Assembly: GCF_003443895.1 (NCBI RefSeq)
Contig: NZ_QQOA01000006.1
Coordinates: 124,001 to 188,000 of the forward strand
DNA length: 64,000 bases
From: Paraburkholderia phosphatilytica
GTDB lineage: Bacteria; Pseudomonadota; Gammaproteobacteria; Burkholderiales; Burkholderiaceae
Direction of reading: 5' to 3'
The translations under genes were made by a program, and so were the position numbers. A model generated the notes under the pieces. It was not told the DNA's origin. It searched no databases and worked only from the letters and a program-made list of their open reading frames with translations. Positions within the stretch are counted from its first letter, which is position 1. Each line of letters begins with the position of its first letter. Below, in pieces: positions 61,371 through 64,000 of this stretch.

Positions 61371-62399
61371 TCAATACAACGAATACCTCGAATACGTCTC
61401 GATGGGAATGATGGCCTGCGCCGGCGCCTGCAACCCGTCGGATACCGCCGTCAGATTCTCGACCGCCGTTTTCAGCAGCAGCTTCAGGTCCTGTGTGAGC
61501 AGATAGTCGATCACATCCGAGCGCAACAGCGGCTCGGTCACGCGGTTGACTTCGTGCGTCACGTACAGCGTCTTGCCCGCCAGGTGCTTTTCGCGCAACG
61601 CGGCCGCCAGGCCCTCGTTGCCGCCCGCCACGTTGTAGATGCCGTCGAGCGGGCCGTGCTGCTCCATGAAGCGCCGCGTGGCTTCATAGGTGGCCGCGCC
61701 CGAATCCGCGCCCTTGATCACCTCGAGCAGATTCACGTGCGGAAAGCGTTGCCGTAACAACGAGCGAAAGCCGATCTCGCGATCTTCGTGGCAGGTGTAG
61801 GAAAACGTCGCCACGACCACCGCAACCGAAGGCGACGGCCGCGTCTCCAGATGCCGGCCGACCAGAAACGCTGCCGCCTGTCCGGCCGCGCGGTTGTTGA
61901 CGCCGACATACGTGTGTCGGGCATCCGCATCCACGTCCGTGATCAGTGTGACGACCGCTTTGCCCGCGGCGACACAGTCGCGCAGCGCGGCAACCGTCGC
62001 CGGCGTGTTCGTGCAGATGATGCCGATGCCGTCCACGTCCGCCGACAGCTCGCGCACGCGCTCGGCGACTTCGCTGTCGGAGATGCCGACGCAGCTCACC
62101 ACCTCCAGCTGCACGCCCGAATCGGCCAGTTCCGTTTCGAGACTCTGCGCGGCGCGCGTCAGCTCGTCGGTGAATGCGTCGCCGGCTTGGGCCAGCAGAC
62201 GGATCCGGTAAGCGACGTGACGCGCGCGCGCCGGCTGCCGCGGGGACTCCGCGCGCTCGTGCAGCTGCCTGATCGCGGCATCGACCGCGCTGCGCGTGCG
62301 CGGATGCACGCCGGGGCGGTTGTTCAGCGCACGGTCGATGGTCGCCCGGCTGAGCTGCGTGATCTCCATCAACTGCTTGAGCGTGGGCTTGTCCTTCAT
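61371..62399 (-). CDS. LacI-family regulator, MocD module 2
   Basis: A 342-residue LacI protein: DNA-reading helix near 8-30 (TLKQLMEITQLSRATIDRAL) and a sugar-type sensor domain. It shares several sensor segments with the LacI at 47111 and is divergent from the second MocD-like gene. Three CTCAA-type near-palindromes occupy the shared promoter region. ATG at 62397-62399; ribosome site weak. Confidence 0.9.
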   Translation of the reverse strand: MKDKPTLKQLMEITQLSRATIDRALNNRPGVHPRTRSAVDAAIRQLHERAESPRQPARARHVAYRIRLLAQAGDAFTDELTRAAQSLETELADSGVQLEVVSCVGISDSEVAERVRELSADVDGIGIICTNTPATVAALRDCVAAGKAVVTLITDVDADARHTYVGVNNRAAGQAAAFLVGRHLETRPSPSVAVVVATFSYTCHEDREIGFRSLLRQRFPHVNLLEVIKGADSGAATYEATRRFMEQHGPLDGIYNVAGGNEGLAAALREKHLAGKTLYVTHEVNRVTEPLLRSDVIDYLLTQDLKLLLKTAVENLTAVSDGLQAPAQAIIPIETYSRYSLY

Positions 62400-62444
62400 C
62401 GTTGGGTTTCCCGTGATGCTGGTATGAGGCGGCGACATGTATTT

Positions 62445-62460
62445 TGCCTCAAATTGAGCA
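62445..62460. promoter_or_regulatory. LacI-type operator candidate a of module 2
   Basis: TGCCTCAAATTGAGCA; inner CTCAA-A-TTGAG is a perfect odd-centred palindrome. It lies 46 bases upstream of the LacI start. Confidence 0.6.
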
Positions 62461-62527
62461 TTTCTGCTTGTGTGCGGAAAATTCAAGCCTTTGCAAGGCA
62501 GACGCGCGTTCAGTAGATACCCTTAAA

Positions 62528-62543
62528 TGCTCAAAATGAGTCA
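62528..62543. promoter_or_regulatory. LacI-type operator candidate b of module 2
   Basis: TGCTCAAAATGAGTCA; its core CTCAA-A-ATGAG differs from site a at one base. Preceded by CCTTAAATGC, which recurs at 62574. Confidence 0.6.
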
Positions 62544-62561
62544 TTTTAGATTTTGACTGAT

Positions 62562-62583
62562 GCTCAAAAAGAGCCTTAAATGC
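62562..62583. promoter_or_regulatory. LacI-type operator candidate c of module 2
   Basis: GCTCAAAAAGAGC palindrome (62562-62574) followed by a second copy of CCTTAAATGC (62574-62583), 41 bases upstream of the MocD-like start. Confidence 0.55.
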
Positions 62584-62623
62584 GAGCAACGATGATCACG
62601 ATCGACCCGATGGAGAGTCACCC

Positions 62624-63670
62624 ATGCTCGACCCGCAACGCAGCCCGCAGCCGATCACGATGGACGACTGGTACAAGTGCCCGCTCGACCGCAAGGTGCT
62701 GAAGGAGGTGACACGCCGCAACGACCGCGACGCGCTGCTGCGGTTCGGCGGCTTCATCGCGCTCGTGGTGGCCGCGGGCGTGCTTGCGTGGTGTTCGCTG
62801 GGTACGCTGTGGTGCGTTCCGGCGTTCCTGCTCTACGGCACGCTCTACGCGTTCGCCGAAGCGATGGAGCACGAGCTGCGTCATCGCACGCCGTTCAAGA
62901 GCGAATGGCTGAACGAAACGGTGCACTGGCTGATCTGCTTCATGACGTGGCGCGAGCAGATCTACAGCCGCTGGTCGCATGCGCAGCATCACACGTACAC
63001 GCATCTGACGGCGACGGTGCCTCAGGACGTGGAGATCGCCGTGAAGCGGCCGCCCAATTATCTGAAGCTCGCGACGGATTTTCTGCGCATTTCGCACGGC
63101 ATCCATCATCTCGGCAACATCGTGCTGCACAGCGTCGGCATCGTGTCGAAGAGCGCGAAGGCGGTGGTGCCGCCCGTCGAATATCGCGCGATGCGCCGCA
63201 ATTCAAGGGTGATTCTCGCGCTGTATGTCGCGGTCGGCGTCTGGGCAATCGTCGCGCATAGCTGGCTGCCGGTCGTGTTCCTGCTGCTGCCGCGTTCGTA
63301 TGGCGCATGGCTGCACGAGCTGCTCGCGATCACGCAGCATACCGGTCTGCGCGAGAACGAACTCGACCATCGCTTCTCGACGCGCACGCTGCGCCTGAGC
63401 CGGCCGCTGCAGTTCCTGTACTGGAACATGAACTATCACGTCGAACACCACATGTTCCCGAACGTGCCGTTTCATGCGCTGCCGAAGCTGCGCCGCGCGA
63501 TCGAGGCAGATCTGCCGCCGGCCTGCGATGGTTTGAGCAGCGCATGGGCCGAGATCCTGCACGTGTTCCGGATGCAGCGGCACGACCCCGACTACATGAT
63601 CACGCCGGCCGTGCCCGGCGCGGCACCACGCGAAAAAGGACGATGCGATGAACATCCTGCAGTGGCATGA
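62624..63670 (+). CDS. MocD-like membrane di-iron desaturase/hydroxylase, copy 2
   Basis: A 348-residue paralogue of the protein at 49419, with His boxes HELRH, HAQHH and HVEHH and shared WREQ-YSRW and YWNMNYH segments. The first His box has Arg-Glu-type changes around it but both His are kept. ATG with GGAGAG upstream. Its end overlaps the Rieske ferredoxin gene by 23 bases, so an electron donor is co-made, as in mocDE of rhizopine catabolism. Confidence 0.88.
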   Translation: MLDPQRSPQPITMDDWYKCPLDRKVLKEVTRRNDRDALLRFGGFIALVVAAGVLAWCSLGTLWCVPAFLLYGTLYAFAEAMEHELRHRTPFKSEWLNETVHWLICFMTWREQIYSRWSHAQHHTYTHLTATVPQDVEIAVKRPPNYLKLATDFLRISHGIHHLGNIVLHSVGIVSKSAKAVVPPVEYRAMRRNSRVILALYVAVGVWAIVAHSWLPVVFLLLPRSYGAWLHELLAITQHTGLRENELDHRFSTRTLRLSRPLQFLYWNMNYHVEHHMFPNVPFHALPKLRRAIEADLPPACDGLSSAWAEILHVFRMQRHDPDYMITPAVPGAAPREKGRCDEHPAVA

Positions 63671-63968
63671 AGTGTGTCCGAGCGACGACATCGAAGAAGA
63701 AGACGTCATCGCATTCGAGCAGGACGGCACGCTCTACGCCGTCTATCACACGCCCACCGGCTTCTATGCGACGGCCGGCATGTGCACCCACGAAGCGGCG
63801 CGTCTCACCGAAGGTCTCGTGTTCGGCGACGTGGTCGAGTGTCCGATGCACATGGGGCGCTTTCATATTCCGACGGGCGCGGCAAAGGGCGCGCCCGTGT
63901 GCGTCAACCTCGTGACGCATCCGGTCAAGGTCGAAGGCGGCAAGGTGTTCATCGGTCTTGCCGACTGA
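63648..63968 (+). CDS. MocE-like Rieske ferredoxin
   Basis: A 106-residue soluble Rieske 2Fe-2S protein with both cluster motifs: C-x-H (Cys46-Thr-His48) and C-x2-H (Cys65-Pro-Met-His68) followed by GRFHIPTG. It should hand electrons to the overlapping MocD-like enzyme. A reductase gene (MocF-like) would be expected next; the window ends 32 bases after this gene. Confidence 0.92.
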   Translation: MNILQWHEVCPSDDIEEEDVIAFEQDGTLYAVYHTPTGFYATAGMCTHEAARLTEGLVFGDVVECPMHMGRFHIPTGAAKGAPVCVNLVTHPVKVEGGKVFIGLAD

Positions 63969-64000
63969 TACGGCGTTCGTCGGCCGCGCCTGCCGGATGC

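Noticed and set aside
1..64000. tRNA, rRNA or insertion sequence features
   Set aside because: No cloverleaf-like segment, ribosomal RNA stretch, transposase or terminal inverted repeat could be recognised by reading; a dedicated scan would be needed to exclude degenerate ones.

Overview
This is a GC-rich, densely coded chromosomal window. Gene content and protein style point to the Burkholderiaceae, most likely Paraburkholderia, Caballeronia or Burkholderia; that is inferred from resemblance, not from a search. I see no rRNA, tRNA, insertion sequence, integrase or CRISPR array. The window reads as ordinary core-accessory chromosome of a motile, metabolically versatile soil or plant-associated bacterium.

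Layout. 0.1-4.8 kb: an orphan receiver protein, a Cache-GGDEF diguanylate cyclase and a hybrid histidine kinase. 5.0-10.9 kb: a catabolic operon (aldehyde dehydrogenase, MFS transporter, enolase-superfamily dehydratase, GMC oxidoreductase). 10.9-14.6 kb: YigZ, then a GbsR/MarR-regulated group (DUF2269, epimerase-DoxX fusion, regulator, DCC thiol oxidoreductase) carrying three copies of one palindrome. 14.9-23.2 kb: a diguanylate cyclase, a membrane chemoreceptor and a chemosensory operon (soluble PAS-PAS receptor, CheR, CheD, triple CheW) behind a good sigma-28 promoter but without CheA, CheB or CheY. 23.5-27.3 kb: MFS exporter, a tautomerase with its MarR regulator, small proteins and a receiver protein. 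27.8-32.5 kb: a periplasmic PaoABC-type molybdenum aldehyde oxidoreductase with a MocA-like maturation protein.

32.8-43.7 kb: LysR and an alcohol dehydrogenase-like gene, an aspartate carbamoyltransferase with an N-terminal HTH-like extension, a DapA-family lyase, an SgrR-type regulator, MntH, a YVTN beta-propeller and a sterol-desaturase-family hydroxylase. 43.8-46.8 kb: a DUF2235/Tle1-like lipase and a lipoprotein, with codon use less extreme than the neighbours. 47.1-50.4 kb and 61.4-64.0 kb: two related modules, each with a LacI-type regulator and a MocD-like desaturase/hydroxylase, the first also with a sugar-type periplasmic binding protein and the second with a MocE-like Rieske ferredoxin. 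50.4-58.9 kb: mostly c-di-GMP and chemotaxis signalling (PAS-GGDEF, degenerate GGDEF, EAL-HDOD, CheY, CheC, PAS-GGDEF), with sigma-28-like promoters ahead of the EAL-HDOD gene and the cheY-cheC-GGDEF operon. 58.9-61.3 kb: ChaC, DUF427, a small lipoprotein and a membrane protein.

How they fit together. The strongest theme is motility-linked signalling: sigma-28-type promoters drive a CheA-less chemosensory operon (with CheD) and, 33 kb away, a CheY-CheC-diguanylate cyclase operon, while four intact diguanylate cyclases all keep the product-inhibition I-site. The second theme is uptake and oxidation of small polyols, sugar acids, aldehydes and possibly methylated inositol-type compounds, with regulators sitting next to their operators.
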